A stretch of 64,000 bases of DNA from the NCBI RefSeq assembly GCF_004210375.1, contig NW_027467782.1, positions 37,003,771-37,067,770 of the forward strand, in the 5' to 3' direction. The notes under the pieces are model-generated. The model did not search any database, had not been told where the DNA came from, and saw nothing but the letters and a program-made list of their open reading frames with translations. Position numbers and translations under genes: made by a program. Shown piece by piece: positions 1-13,300 of the stretch (its first letter is position 1; every line of letters starts with the position of its first letter). Origin of the DNA: Tachypleus tridentatus (lineage: Eukaryota > Arthropoda > Merostomata > Xiphosura > Limulidae).

Positions 1-3000
1 CACTCATTCCATCAATTTGATCACATAGTTTGATCAGACACTCATTCCATCAATTTGATCACATAGTTTGATCAGACACTCATTCCATCAATTTGATCAC
101 ATAGTTTGATCAGACACTCATTCCATCAATTTGATCACATAGTTTGATCAGACACTCATTCCATCAATTTGATCACATAGTTTGATCAGACACTCATTCC
201 ATCAATTTGATCACATAGTTTGATCAGACACTCATTCCATCAATTTGATCACATAGTTTGATCAGACACTCATTCCATCAATTTGATCACATAGTTTGAT
301 CAGACACTCATTCCATCAATTTGATCACATAGTTTGATCAGACACTCATTCCATCAATTTGATCACATAGTTTGATCAGACACTCATTCCATCAATTTGA
401 TCACATAGTTTGATCAGACACTCATTCCATCAATTTGATCACATAGTTTGATCAGACACTCATTCCATCAATTTGATCACATAGTTTGATCAGACACTCA
501 TTCCATCAATTTGATCACATAGTTTGATCAGACACTCATTCCATCAATTTGATCACATAGTTTGATCAGACACTCATTCCATCAATTTGATCACATAGTT
601 TGATCAGACACTCATTCCATCAATTTGATCACATAGTTTGATCAGACACTCATTCCATCAATTTGATCACATAGTTTGATCAGACACTCATTCCATCAAT
701 TTGATCACATAGTTTGATCAGACACTCATTCCATCAATTTGATCACATAGTTTGATCAGACACTCATTCCATCAATTTGATCACATAGTTTGATCAGACA
801 CTCATTCCATCAATTTGATCACATAGTTTGATCAGACACTCATTCCATCAATTTGATCACATAGTTTGATCAGACACTCATTCCATCAATTTGATCACAT
901 AGTTTGATCAGACACACATTCCATCAATTTGATCACATAGTTTGATCAGACACTCATTCCATCAATTTGATCACATAGTTTGATCAGACACTCATTCCAT
1001 CAATTTGATCACATAGTTTGATCAGACACTCATTCCATCAATTTGATCACATAGTTTGATCAGACACTCATTCCATCAATTTGATCACATAGTTTGATCA
1101 GACACTCATTCCATCAATTTGATCACATAGTTTGATCAGACACTCATTCCATCAATTTGATCACATAGTTTGATCAGTTTCAATTTGATCACATAGTTTG
1201 ATCAGACACTCATTCCATCAATTTGATCACATAGTTTGATCAGACACTCATTCCATCAATTTGATCACATAGTTTGATCAGACACTCATTCCATCAATTT
1301 GATCACATAGTTTGATCAGACACTCATTCCATCAATTTGATCACATAGTTTGATCAGACACTCATTCCATCAATTTGATCACATAGTTTGATCAGACACT
1401 CATTCCATCAATTTGATCACATAGTTTGATCAGACACTCATTCCATCAATTTGATCACATAGTTTGATCAGACACTCATTCCATCAATTTGATCACATAG
1501 TTTGATCAGACACTCATTCCATCAATTTGATCACATAGTTTGATCAGACACTCATTCCATCAATTTGATCACATAGTTTGATCAGACACATTCCATCAAT
1601 TTGATCACATAGTTTGATCAGACACACATTCCATCAATTTGATCACATAGTTTGATCAGACACTCATTTTGATCATCAATTTCAATTTGATCATCACATA
1701 GTTTGATCAGACACTCATTCCATCAATTTGATCACATAGTTTGATCAGACACATTCATTCCATCAATTTGATCACATAGTTTGATCAGACACTTATTTTA
1801 TCAATTTGATCACATTGTTTGATCAGACACTCATTTCATCAATTTGATCACATAGTTTGATCAGACACTCATTCCATCAATTTGATCACATAGTTTGATC
1901 AGACACACATTCCATCAATTTGATCACATAGTTTGATCAGACACACATTCCATCAATTTGATCACATAGTTTGATCAGACACACATTCCATCAATTTGAT
2001 CACATAGTTTGATCAGACACTCATTCCATCAATTTGATCACATAGTTTGATCAGACACTCATTCCATCAATTTGATCACATAGTTTGATCAGACACTTAT
2101 TTTATCAATTTGATCACATGGTTTGACCAGACACTCATTTCATCAATTTGATCACATAGTTTGATCAGACACTCATTCCATCAATTTGATCACATAGTTT
2201 GATCAGACACACATTCCATCAATTTGATCACATGGTTTGATCAGACACACATTCCATCAATTTGATCACATAGTTTGATCACACACACATTCCATCAATT
2301 TGATCACATAGTTTGATCAGACACACATTCCATCAATTTGATCACATAGTTTGATCAGACACTTATTTTATCAATTTGATCACATTGTTTGATCAGACAC
2401 TCATTTCATCAATTTGATCACATAGTTTTATCAGACACTCATTACATCAATTTGATCACATAGTTTGATGAGAGACACATTCCATCAATTTGATCACATG
2501 GTTTGATCAGACACTCATTCCATCAATTTGATCACATAGTTTGATCAGACACTCATTCCATCAATTTGATCACATAGTTTGATCAGACACTCATTCCATC
2601 AATTTGATCACATAGTTTGATCAGACACTCATTCCATCAATTTGATCACATAGTTTGATCAGACACTCATTCCATCAATTTGATCACATAGTTTGATCAG
2701 ACACTCATTCCATCAATTTGATCACATAGTTTGATCAGACACTCATTCCATCAATTTGATCACATAGTTTGATCAGACACTCATTCCATCAATTTGATCA
2801 CATAGTTTGATCAGACACTCATTCCATCAATTTGATCACATAGTTTGATCAGACACTCATTCCATCAATTTGATCACATAGTTTGATCAGACACACATTC
2901 CATCAATTTGATCAGACACACATTCCATCAATTTGATCACATAGTTTGATCACACACTCATTCCATCAACTCGATCACATAGTTTGATCACACTCATTTC

Positions 3001-5815
3001 AATTCGATCACATAGTTTGATCAGACACTCATTCCATCAATTTGATCACATAGTTTGATCAGACACTCATTCCATCAATTTGATCACATAGTTTGATCAG
3101 ACACTCATTTTATCAATTTGATCACATAGTTTGATCAGACACTCATTCCATCAATTTGATCACATAGTTTGATCAGACACTCATTCCATCAATTTGATCA
3201 CATAGTTTGATCAGACACACATTCCATCAATTTGATCACATAGTTTGATCAGACACACATTCCATCAATTTGATCACATAGTTTGATCAGACACTCATTC
3301 CATCAATTTGATCACATAGTTTGATCAGACACTCATTCCATCAATTTGATCACATAGTTTGATCAGACACTCATTCCATCAATTTGATCACATAGTTTGA
3401 TCAGACACTTATTTTATCAATTTGATCACATGGTTTGATCAGACACTCATTTCATCAATTTGATCACATAGTTTGATCAGGCACTCATTACATCAATTTG
3501 ATCACATGGTTTGATCAGACACACATTCCATCAATTTGATCACATGGTTTGATCACACACACATTCCATCAATTTGATCACATAGTTTGATCACACACAC
3601 ATTCCATCAATTTGATCACATAGTTTGATCAGACACACATTCCATCAATTTGATCACATAGTTTGATCAGACACTTATTTTATCAATTTGATCACATTGT
3701 TTGACCAGACACTCATTTCATCAATTTTATCACATTGTTTTATCAGGCACTCATTCCATCAATTTGATCACATAGTTTGATCAGACACTCATTCCATCAA
3801 TTTGATCACATAGTTTGATCAGACACTCATTTCATCAATTTGATCACATAGTTTGATCAGACACTCATTCCATCAATTTGATCACATAGTTTGATCAGAC
3901 ACACATTCCATCAATTTGATCACATAGTTTGATCAGACACTCATTCCATCAATTTGATCACATAGTTTGATCAGACACTCATTTTATCAATTTGATCACA
4001 TAGTTTGATCAGACACTCATTCCATCAATTTGATCACATAGTTTGATCAGACACTCATTCCATCAATTTGATCACATAGTTTGATCAGACACTCATTCCA
4101 TCAATTTGATCACATAGTTTGATCACACACACATTCCATCAATTTGATCACATTCCATTTGATCAGACACTCATTCCATCAATTTGATCACATAGTTTGA
4201 TCAGACACATTCCATCAATTTGATCACATAGTTTGATCAGACACTCATTCCATCAATTTGATCACATAGTTTGATCAGACACTATTCCATCAATTTGATC
4301 ACATAGTTTGATCAGACACTCATTCCATCAATTTGATCACATAGTTTGATCAGACACTCATTTTATCAATTTGATCACATAGTTTGATCAGACACTCATT
4401 CCATCAATTTGATCACATAGTTTGATCAGACACTCATTCCATCAATTTGATCACATAGTTTGATCAGACACTCATTCCATCAATTTGATCACATAGTTTG
4501 ATCAGACACTCATTCCATCAATTTGATCACATAGTTTGATCAGACACTCATTCCATCAATTTGATCACATAGTTTGATCAGACACTCATTTCATCAATTT
4601 GATCACATAGTTTGATCAGACACTCATTCCATCAATTCGATCACATAGTTTGATCAGACACTCATTCCATCAATTTGATCACATAGTTTGATCAGACACT
4701 CATTCCATCAATTTGATCACATAGTTTGATCAGACACACATTCCATCAATTTGATCACATAGTTTGATCAGCACACATTCCATCAATTTGATCACATAGT
4801 TTGATCAGACACACATTCCATCAATTTGATCAAATATTTTGATCAGACACTCATTCCATCAATTTGATCACATAGTTTGATCACACACACATTCCATCAA
4901 TTTGATCACATAGTTTGATCAGACACTAAATCCATCAATTTGATCACATAGTTTGATCAGACACTCATTCCATCAATTTGATCACATAGTTTGATCAGAC
5001 ACTCATTTTATCAATTTGATCACATAGTTTGATCAGACACTCTTTCCATCAATTTGATCACATAGTTTGATCAGACACACATTCCATCAATTTGATCACA
5101 TAGTTTGATTTGACACACATTCCGTCAACTCGATCACATCGTTTGATCAAACACTCATTTCATCAAATCGATCACATAGTTTGATCAGACACACATTCTA
5201 TCAATTTGATAACATAGTTTGATCAGACACTTATTTTATCAATTTGATCACATTGTTTGACCAGACACTCATTTCATCAATTTTATCACATAGTTTTATC
5301 AGACACTCATTACATCAATTTGATCACATAGTTTGATGAGACACACATTCCATCAATTTGATCACATGGTTTGATCACACACACATTCTATCAATTTGAT
5401 CAGATAGTTTGTTCACACACACATTCCATCAATTTGATCACATACTTTGATCAGACACTAAATCCATCAATTTGATCACATAGTTTGATCAGACACTCAT
5501 TTTATCAATTCGATCACATAGTTTGATCAGACACTCATTCCATCAATTTGATCACATAGTTTTATCAGACACTCATTCCATCAATTCGATCACATAGTTT
5601 GATCAGACATTCGTTTCATCAATTCGATCACATAGTTTGATCTGATACTCATTCCATCAATTTGATCACATAGCTTGATGAGACACACTTTCCATCAATT
5701 TGATCACATAGTTTGATCAGACACTCATTCCATCAATTTGATCACATAGTTTGATCAGACACTCATTCCCTCTATTTGATCACATAGTTTGATCCTTCCA
5801 TCAATTTGATCACAG
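1..5815. repeat. 38-bp satellite DNA array (about 153 units)
   Basis: Head-to-tail tandem array with an exact 38-bp period. It starts before the window, so its full length is unknown. Each unit carries two copies of TTTGATCA separated by five bases (CATAG), giving two palindromic TGATCA sites 13 bp apart, plus the near-palindrome ATCAATTTGAT. Positions 1-1170 are almost perfectly uniform (one variant near 915). The first truncated unit is near 1177. Variants (CACACATT, CACTTATTTTA, CATGG for CATAG, CCAG for TCAG) accumulate after 1600, with another uniform run at about 2509-2890. The last 700 bp are heavily mutated and the array ends in a broken unit at about 5812. This fits a satellite homogenised by unequal exchange in its core and decaying at its edge. 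No coding role is seen. Whether it is centromeric or pericentromeric cannot be told from the window. Confidence 0.97.
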
Positions 5816-6599
5816 TTATTGCCATAATCATAAAATATAACTTTGTTGTAGTCAACTATATAAGATTTAAATGGCATATTTATGTTAGCCAATTGCCATA
5901 ATAGAAACAAGTATTGAACTTAGTAAATAAATCGAAAGTTTTTTCATTATTAAGAAATTATTATTGTGCTGTAAAGTTGTGGACGGAATAATTCTTAAGA
6001 AAATTATATTATATGTAAATCAACCTTGAAATAAACTGTTAAAGTTAAGAAAGTTTCAAAACTTCGTTTTAATATAGTAGTTTTATTTGAATAATCAATT
6101 TCTTAGTAAGTTTTAATAAGGATTATATATCTTGTCTTTAACCAAAAGTTGGAGCGACATATTTAATTTTAAGAAAATTTAAATGTCCATATCTCATAAA
6201 ACTACGTGAAACATAATACAATTTATAGTTTATTTCAATTCATAAACAGGTTTGTCATATGGTATCAATAGTTTCACTTCATAAAAGCCATCAATTATAA
6301 GGTGATAACACAGTCAAGTAAGGTCTGAAATTATCATTTTAGGTTGTAGAAATTAGCATTAAAATATTATTAAATTATTCAAAGGACAGTATGTTTACAG
6401 GCTTGAAATACTAGATTGTCAGTATCAATACAAGTAGTGGACAAACTGCAAATATCCGCTTTTATAGCTCTGCTCTTACCTAAAAAACAAGCCACCAAAA
6501 TTATCTAATTTCTCAAGTTTATGCAATCGATTTCATCTCCGGAACCTTTAGAAAGTTACAAGTCACAATTATCTATTTTTCTTTAATTTGTTTGTTTGA
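5816..6599. other. AT-rich sequence, nothing recognised
   Basis: Unique-looking AT-rich flank directly after the satellite edge. I see no open frame of note, RNA gene or recognisable repeat. Confidence 0.6.
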
Positions 6600-6690
6600 A
6601 GCTGAGCACAAAGCTTCACAACGTTATTCTCAGCACGGGTATCAAACCCGATTTTAACGTTATAAGCCCATAGACCTACAGCTGTGTTTT
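6600..6690 (-). mobile_element. short tRNA-derived SINE, head type V with GTGCT tail (degenerate)
   Basis: On the minus strand a tRNA-like head with TTATAACG-type anticodon-loop sequence and a B-box-like GGGTTTGATACCC is followed by a tail containing AAGCTTTGTGCTCAGC. The same head and tail recur at 18992-19103 and 50513-50640. Degenerate copy; the boundaries are approximate. Confidence 0.6.
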
Positions 6691-6931
6691 CTTCTTTTAC
6701 GTTCACCTTCCAACAATGCAAGATAAACTAAGATTACAACCTCTACCTGGACCAACATGTGTAACAGGTGTCACGATATTTTTGTATCATAATAAATGAC
6801 TGCCGGTGCAAATAATTATGTTCTGAAAACAAAACACTTTCTTGTACAACGAACAAGTTTATATAATTGAACAAATAAAGTAACTGAGTAATACTGTTGG
6901 TAAAACAAGTGTATCGACCTATAACAAGTAA

Positions 6932-7496
6932 ATTACACTATTATTATTTACGTACACCATTGTTATTTGCATACACTATTATTATTTACGTGAACTATTA
7001 TTATTTAAGTTACACTATTATTATTTACGTGCATTTATTATTTACGTACACCATTATTGTTTACGTACACTGTTGTTTTCACGTACACTTATTATTGCGT
7101 ATACTATTATTATTTACGTGAACTATTATTATTTACGTGCACTATTATTATTGCGTTACACTATTATTGTTTACGTACCTCTTCTTGTTGCGTGCACTTA
7201 TCACTAACGTTGCACTATTATTGTTTACGTATACCATTGCTGTTTACGTTGCCCCATTGTTGTTTACGTACACTATTATTGTTTGCGTGAACTATTATTG
7301 CTTACGTGCCTTATTATTGTTGCGCGTAAACTATTGCTATTGTTCTATTATTGTTGCGTTGCACTATTATTATTTATTATTTTTACGTGCACTATTATTA
7401 TTTACGTGCACTATTATTGCTTACGTGCACTATTATTCTTTACGTACACTATTATTATTCTATTATTCTTTACGTACACTATTATTATTTACGTTT
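6932..7496. repeat. 19-20-bp minisatellite (ACTATTATTATTTACGT type)
   Basis: About 30 imperfect copies of a 19-20-bp unit whose core reads ACTATTATTATTTACGTR, so TACGTA/TACGTG motifs recur about every 20 bp. Units vary by single-base changes and by TTA triplet gain or loss. Several overlapping short open frames here (repeated TYYYLR-like peptides) are by-products of the repeat. Confidence 0.93.
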
Positions 7497-9753
7497 GTAA
7501 GGGTATCAATTTCATGATGCAATTTTTTCTTGTTCAAGGTTTTTGACAAGATAATAGTTGCTTTCATAATATTCCGATAATATCATATCAATATTCACCA
7601 CAACCCTTAAAATGGAATGATTATTATGGTAAGTCTTTGTTGGCAGTAAAAATGCACTGGCAGTCTTCTATCAACAGTCAAATGAACGACAGTAGAATTT
7701 AGTAGAACTTTAAGCAGGCATTGACTGCGATAAAAATGACCTAACGGTTAGCGTATTACACTACAAGCATTTTGCCCATTACTTCATTAGAGTAACCCAA
7801 GCGTTGGCGGCGAGTTCTGCTCATTGTATGTTTTCTCTAATTTTGAAATGATCGACCAGAATTAAAGCACATAACTTTACGTAGTGTTGAGAGAATTTTC
7901 GAAATTTCCGCTTTACGAAGTTGAAACGAAGTGTATGAGTGTACAGATTAGGTTGATGAATAGTACGCCACGGGTGTCCTTATGGCAGTTACTTTTCTGA
8001 GGTCATTTGTTTTTTAGAACACGTTAAGTAAAGTCTGTGGATACTCCTGGATACTCACGCCTAAACCCTACGTATTCTGCTTAAATAAGTAAACTATGCC
8101 CCTTTTACTTTCTGTAAGTATCGCTGTAATTTTAAGAAATGTTACATCACTCTAAATAATGTCTCGTTTTCTCTACGTGTGTGATTTTGTAACCCGTTAT
8201 TTTGTCAGGGTTTTGTTACTCAGAGTTTTCGACACTTGTTTCCATTTTATTGAGCTTTGAAAGCACGTGCAATGGGTGAGGAATACTAAACTGGGTCAAG
8301 GTTATTTTGCTTGTTTGAATCATGATATCACAAAAGACACGTCTGCTTCTAAATGTTTCTAACAATAGCAGTAAGACATCATATCTTAATTGTTAAGGTA
8401 TATTAAATTTCACTTAAAGTTCTTTATATGTCCATGTCCTTGTTGTTTACGGGTCCACAATAGCATCTGGATAACACACACAAGAAGATAAACATCAAAT
8501 TGTCAGCTTATGTCACTGATATCCCTGGTTCACCTAGAACAATAATGACTCAACTCCTTACTCAGTTCGTGAACCGCCGCCCATAATGATAGGTTTCAAA
8601 TAAAATGGATAATTTGAGAGTTAGAAATGAAAGCTGTAATAATACATTAAGGTTCTCAATGTGAATCATTAGGATCAATAATGTATTAGTGTGAACTTTA
8701 ACCAATGGCCTATGTTTGAGTAAAATTTATTATAGATTCGGTTTTTATGGAAGCTATTTCTTGTGGAAAACTGAACTGAATGGAACGTGCACTTTGTGCT
8801 AGAAAGTGTACTTTCAGGATAATTAGAGAAAAAGTGTAATATATTGGAGTTGCTGGACCAGATTCAAAAACCATCTTAAAAGGTTCTATTAGTGTTTCAG
8901 AATGAGCCTTAGTTTGTAACCCGGGCCTAAACAGTGGTTCTTCCGCTTCGATTCAACCGAAAGGGTCGACAGTCGCTTGAAGGTGTCAATGTTTGAATAC
9001 TGTCTGCTATATTTTGACCTGTAGGATAGTGTAATACGAATAAAGCTAAGCAGAATTTCTATATAGAGAGTTTTATTTAAATTTTATGTAAACTGTCCTA
9101 CTGGCCTGAGGCAAGTGTTTATTTTATTATATGCAGAGGTTTACATATTATGTCCTCTTTATTTAATAAAGTTAAACCTAATTGGATAATAAATGAGGAT
9201 ATTCCATTAAAATCTGCCTCATTATTAGTTTAAAATATCTATGGTAATCAATAAGATATTAAGCCTAAATTAGGCTATTTAAGTGTTGATTCCATTCACT
9301 GTAACGTTATATGTAGTTTTCATAATGCTTTCTTATTAACATTCAATGTTTCGTATATATTTTCGAACATCAACTTCGCTGCAGTATATATATATATATA
9401 TATATTTTAGATGTTTACTGCTGATTAATAAAATTCACTTGTTTAATTAATTAACAGAATCAACAAAAGCACAACTTGATACTATCGTTATAAACAAATC
9501 CTGGAATATAAATTAACTATCCTTTATCTTATCGGCTATGAGTTGGGGTATAGTGATAAGTGTATTTCGAAGTCATAACCATAAGTTTTCCTCACCGTTT
9601 AGATATAATCTTATATCTTTTCAGCTGGATATGGACCAACAATGTTACAGACGCTTACCGATAATGTAACACTAAATAATTCGTTTATTATAACAAATGT
9701 ATTTCATTCGTACAATATTCACTGTTTTGTTGCTTGAAATCTTCTAATACCGA
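7497..9753. other. AT-rich non-coding stretch with a degenerate SINE trace
   Basis: No gene recognised. At 7739-7830 there is a weak trace of SINE family 1: a tRNA-like head followed by AGTAACCCAAGCGTTGGCGG, which resembles the family core AGTAGCCCAAGAGTTGGCGG. A (TA)n run lies at 9385-9407. The rest shows nothing I can name. Confidence 0.5.
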
Positions 9754-9765
9754 TTGTGAAATATT

Positions 9766-10030
9766 ATTTTGTTGTGTTTTTTTTTTATTTCGCGCAAAGC
9801 TACACAAGGGCTATCTGCGCTAGCCGTCTCTAATTGAGCAGTGTAAGACTAGAGGGAAGGCAGCTAGTCAAAGCCACTCACCGCCAACTCTTGGGCTACT
9901 CTTTTACCAACGAATAGTGGGATTGATCGTCACATTATAACGCCCCCACGGTTGAAAGGGCGAGCATGTTTAATGCGACCGGGATTCGAACCCGCGACCC
10001 TCGGATTACGAGTCGAACGCCTTAACACAC
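9766..10030 (-). mobile_element. tRNA-derived SINE family 1, 5'-truncated, with target-site duplication
   Basis: Minus-strand copy of the main SINE. It has a tRNA-like head with B box GGTTCGAATCC and an anticodon loop CTCGTAA (threonine-type CGT). The body contains GTTATAATGTGACG, the core AAGAGTTGGCGGTGAGTGG and TTCCCTCTAGTCTTACACTG, ending GCGCGAAATAAAAAA. The element is cut about 18 nt short of the usual 5' end. It is flanked by the 12-bp direct repeat TTGTGAAATATT at 9754-9765 and 10031-10042, which is direct evidence of retroposition. Confidence 0.93.
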
Positions 10031-10257
10031 TTGTGAAATATTTACTAGTAGCGATTACATTTTTCATTTTATATTTGTTACTTGTATACTTCCCAAAGCT
10101 GCATAGAAACTGGTAAAAAATTTAAGTAAAATCGCGAACACTTGTTTCTATAACAAGCTCTATACAATGAATGTGATTTCTCTACTTTACGTTTTTCAAC
10201 GTAAATCATCCATATATAATTTTGTCTTGTAAATTAGAACTCAGAAGGTCGTGCTTT

Positions 10258-10400
10258 TAGAATACAGCACAAAGCTATGCCCACCACAGATATCGAAACC
10301 CGATTTTTAGAGGTGTGAATCTGCAAGGTGGCAGCTCAAAAGGAAGACAGCTAGTCAACACCACCTACCGCCAGCTCTTGAAGCTATTTTTTCTTTCTTT
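10258..10400 (-). mobile_element. composite, degenerate SINE fragments
   Basis: A type-V SINE tail (CAGCACAAAGCTATGCCC) with a B-box-like ATCGAAACCCG lies beside a fragment of the family-1 core (GACAGCTAGTCAACACCACC, then CCGCCAGCTCTTG at 10367-10379). This looks like two old SINE pieces joined, or a chimeric copy. Confidence 0.55.
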
Positions 10401-11524
10401 GGGGATTTTGGAGCCACAAGTCTCAGGCACGTTAACAGTGCACAGAACCCTAGTATATTTGGATACTGCTATGTGGATAAATTTATAGTTACAATTACCA
10501 GTTTGAACCACACACATTAACTACTTTAAAATATCGTTATTATGAAAGAATAAAACTATAAACTCGTTTAGAAAAAAAAGACACAGAAGAGAAAAAATCG
10601 GCTACCACTGAAAAAAATAATAGATAAAACAATAAAATAATAAAAATGTTAATTATTAGGCGAATATTTCTATAACCCGAGTAAAGCAGTCACCATTCAA
10701 ATAGTGTTAAAGAAATGTCTTGATATTTATATAATTTTCTATACATTCTATGTAGTGTAAAATTATTTTTAGCAAAGAGCATAAAATAGACAAGTTTAAT
10801 CCTGAACTTCAGAAATTTAACTCAACCATAAACTTTCATGGTAACTAAAGCTATACGACACAGAATACGATCTTCTTATAGAATGAGTTAACAATCTGCA
10901 GGTTATTTCAAGTACGTAAGCTTACCTTAGCCCCACTAGGGGGCACAAAGTGGTGAGTAAATGATGAGAATTATATCTACTGAAACTATCGATTAAATTG
11001 TATGAAAGTTTATTAGATGTGAAACCATTACAAGAAGCTACTTAACCATACTTTGTACAGAAATTAATATTGATTCCATAGTAGTAAAAATGTGACCCGA
11101 TTTTATACATCAGACTCAGACAACAGATCACTGAATTTTATAATGGTATATTCACAATTTCTTTTTCCATAAATACACATTGTAGTTACAAACACATTTG
11201 ATTAGCACCATTACTATCTATTGTTTAGTTTCACAGGTACGGTAATATTATAATGACTGTAGCTACGTTTCCACATTACATATATATAAGGGGCTATCGA
11301 GCAAAGAGTTATTGGTTCGTGTCCCGTTATCAAAGCATCGTATTTTGAAGCTATAGATGTGTTATAGGAGTAACATTTAAATTTCATTATTCGATTAGAT
11401 AAATCCAAGAGTTTCCAGCGGTTGCTGGTTTTTGTTGTGTTTTTGAATCTAACAACTCAAAATTGTAAGCACAGATGTCTCTCGTGTAGTTTTCACATAT
11501 ATCCAAAAGAGACAAATAAAATTT
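10401..11524. other. AT-rich sequence, nothing recognised
   Basis: No gene, RNA or named repeat seen. Short open frames here have no recognisable protein features. Confidence 0.55.
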
Positions 11525-11680
11525 ATATGCAAAAACGGCTCGTTTGGGTTGAGAAAATATTTTACATAGAAGAGCGAACAACGTTTCGACCAGGTGACCT
11601 GACGATGACCGAAGAAGGTCGAAACGTTGTTCGCTCTTCTATGTAAAATATTTTCTCAACAAACGAGCCGTTTTGCATAT
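11525..11680. repeat. long near-perfect palindrome (foldback / MITE-like)
   Basis: Left arm 11525-11591 and right arm 11617-11680 are reverse complements over about 64 bp. They differ only by a 2-nt indel (CAACCCAAACG versus CAACAAACG) and one base in a T run. The loop is 25 nt (11592-11616). Next to the loop the arms carry GGTCGAAACGTTGTTCGC. A related stretch (GAAGGCCAAAACGTTGTTCT) occurs alone at 34291-34310, so this is probably a member of a dispersed repeat family. It could be a foldback transposon, a MITE-like remnant, or an inverted dimer of a repeat end. Confidence 0.9.
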
Positions 11681-13031
11681 AATCTCTCAACAAGTGGGTT
11701 TCTCGTCATCACAGACAAATAAAATGTATGTTTGTGTATTATTAGTAGTGCTAGTTGCTACCTGGCTATAGATGGTAAGCCAATACTTAAACAATGATAA
11801 TTTGCAGTAAACGCTCTGCCAGATCGAGGTCAAAGTGAAGATGATAATAGCAAATAAAGTAATAGACGTATGAGACGTAGACGTAACAGTGACAAGAAAT
11901 AAATATCAAAATATAAATAATAAAGTTATTACGGTTCGAGTTTGTTTTACTGCCATACAAATTTGACGTAAAACAGAACTAAAACGACAAATGCATTATT
12001 GGAGAAAGACCTCATAAAGAAACATAAGTCTTTTAAGAATGAAAGTTTGAAATTGTGTTACAAAAGGTTGTGATATAGTTTATATCGTTCTACAAAGAAT
12101 GATCAGATAGTGGAATACTTGGAAGTATTGAAAAAAAAAACGTGTAGCAACATTCAGTTTGTTACAATTGATGCGTTAGACCGTAAGTCAACAAGTTCAA
12201 TTCAAGTGTCATGAAAGTCTCTGAGATAAAGAGAACGTTAATCTAAAATCATTTAGAAAAGCTTAAAGATAACCTGAACATTGTGTGGCCTTTCTTTATC
12301 AGAGGTGACGACACATTTCAGACATCAATAAAGATCTTTTTCCTATTCATCTGTACACGTGCCGCTTCACTTATGGTCGAATAGCTCAACCATAGTTTCT
12401 TCACTAGCAAGAGAGAAACGAGAAATAAAATATTCGGGAGTTGCTCCAGAGAAACAGATAAGTAGTTTTTTTATTACATTCTTAGTCCTTAAAAAAAACT
12501 CCAAACAAATACATCTACTGGCATAGTTTCACCGTCGCCACAGAAACTTAACACCATAAGCACAATTGGTAAGTTATACTGCCAATGGTATGTTAATATT
12601 TTTCATCATCTACCTGCGATATAGTGACGAAAAATATTGGACAGTCAATGACAATGTAACACCTTACGTGATTGCTAAGAAAATCATCTTATTCTAATGC
12701 GCATGTGCAAAAAATCATGAACTGGTAAAACCGATTGTCTTGTTTCTTCATCTGCAGATATGCCAGCTATGCTGTCCAGTCCTGTCAACACAAAACAATA
12801 TCAACGGACAGATATGGCACATTACGGAGATATTGCAGTGTTTATTAATTCAAGTTTTGTTATTGGTTAGACTTGGTTACAGTTGTGGCATGTTCCACGC
12901 TCTTACTGCCTGCGAATGTCAATGTATGTTCTTCTTAAAATGAGTATTTTATGAATAGGTTTTGATATAATGAATGATGACAATATGTTTACATTGTAAC
13001 AACTATAACACATTTTGGTGACAATGCACTC
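11681..13031. other. AT-rich sequence, nothing recognised
   Basis: No gene or named repeat identified. Short open frames lack similarity to anything I know. Confidence 0.5.
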
Positions 13032-13300
13032 GGACCTGGCATGGCCTAGCGCGTTAAGGCGTGCACTATGTAATCTGAGGGTCGCTGGTTCGCGCCCGAG
13101 TCGCGCCAAAACATGCTCGCCCTCTCAGCCGTGGGGGCGTTATAATATGACCGTCAATCCCACTTTTTGTTAGTAAAAGAGTAGCCCGAGAGTTGGCGGT
13201 GGGTGGTGCCTTCCCTCTAGTCTGACACAGTTAAATTAGGGACGGCTAGCACAGATAGCCCTCGAGTCGTTTTGTGCGAAATTCCAAGACAAAACAAGAC
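13032..13300 (+). mobile_element. tRNA-derived SINE family 1, full length
   Basis: Plus-strand copy from GGACCTGGCATGGCC (A-box region) through GGTTCGCGCCC (altered B box), the CCGTGGGGGCGTTATAAT body, AGAGTTGGCGGTGGGTGG and the GTGCGAAATTCC 3' end. The anticodon-loop region reads CTATGTAATC, drifted from CTCGTAATC. Confidence 0.93.

Noticed and set aside
1..5815. CRISPR-like array
   Set aside because: The repeats are contiguous 38-bp units with no unique spacers; this is satellite DNA in a eukaryotic genome.
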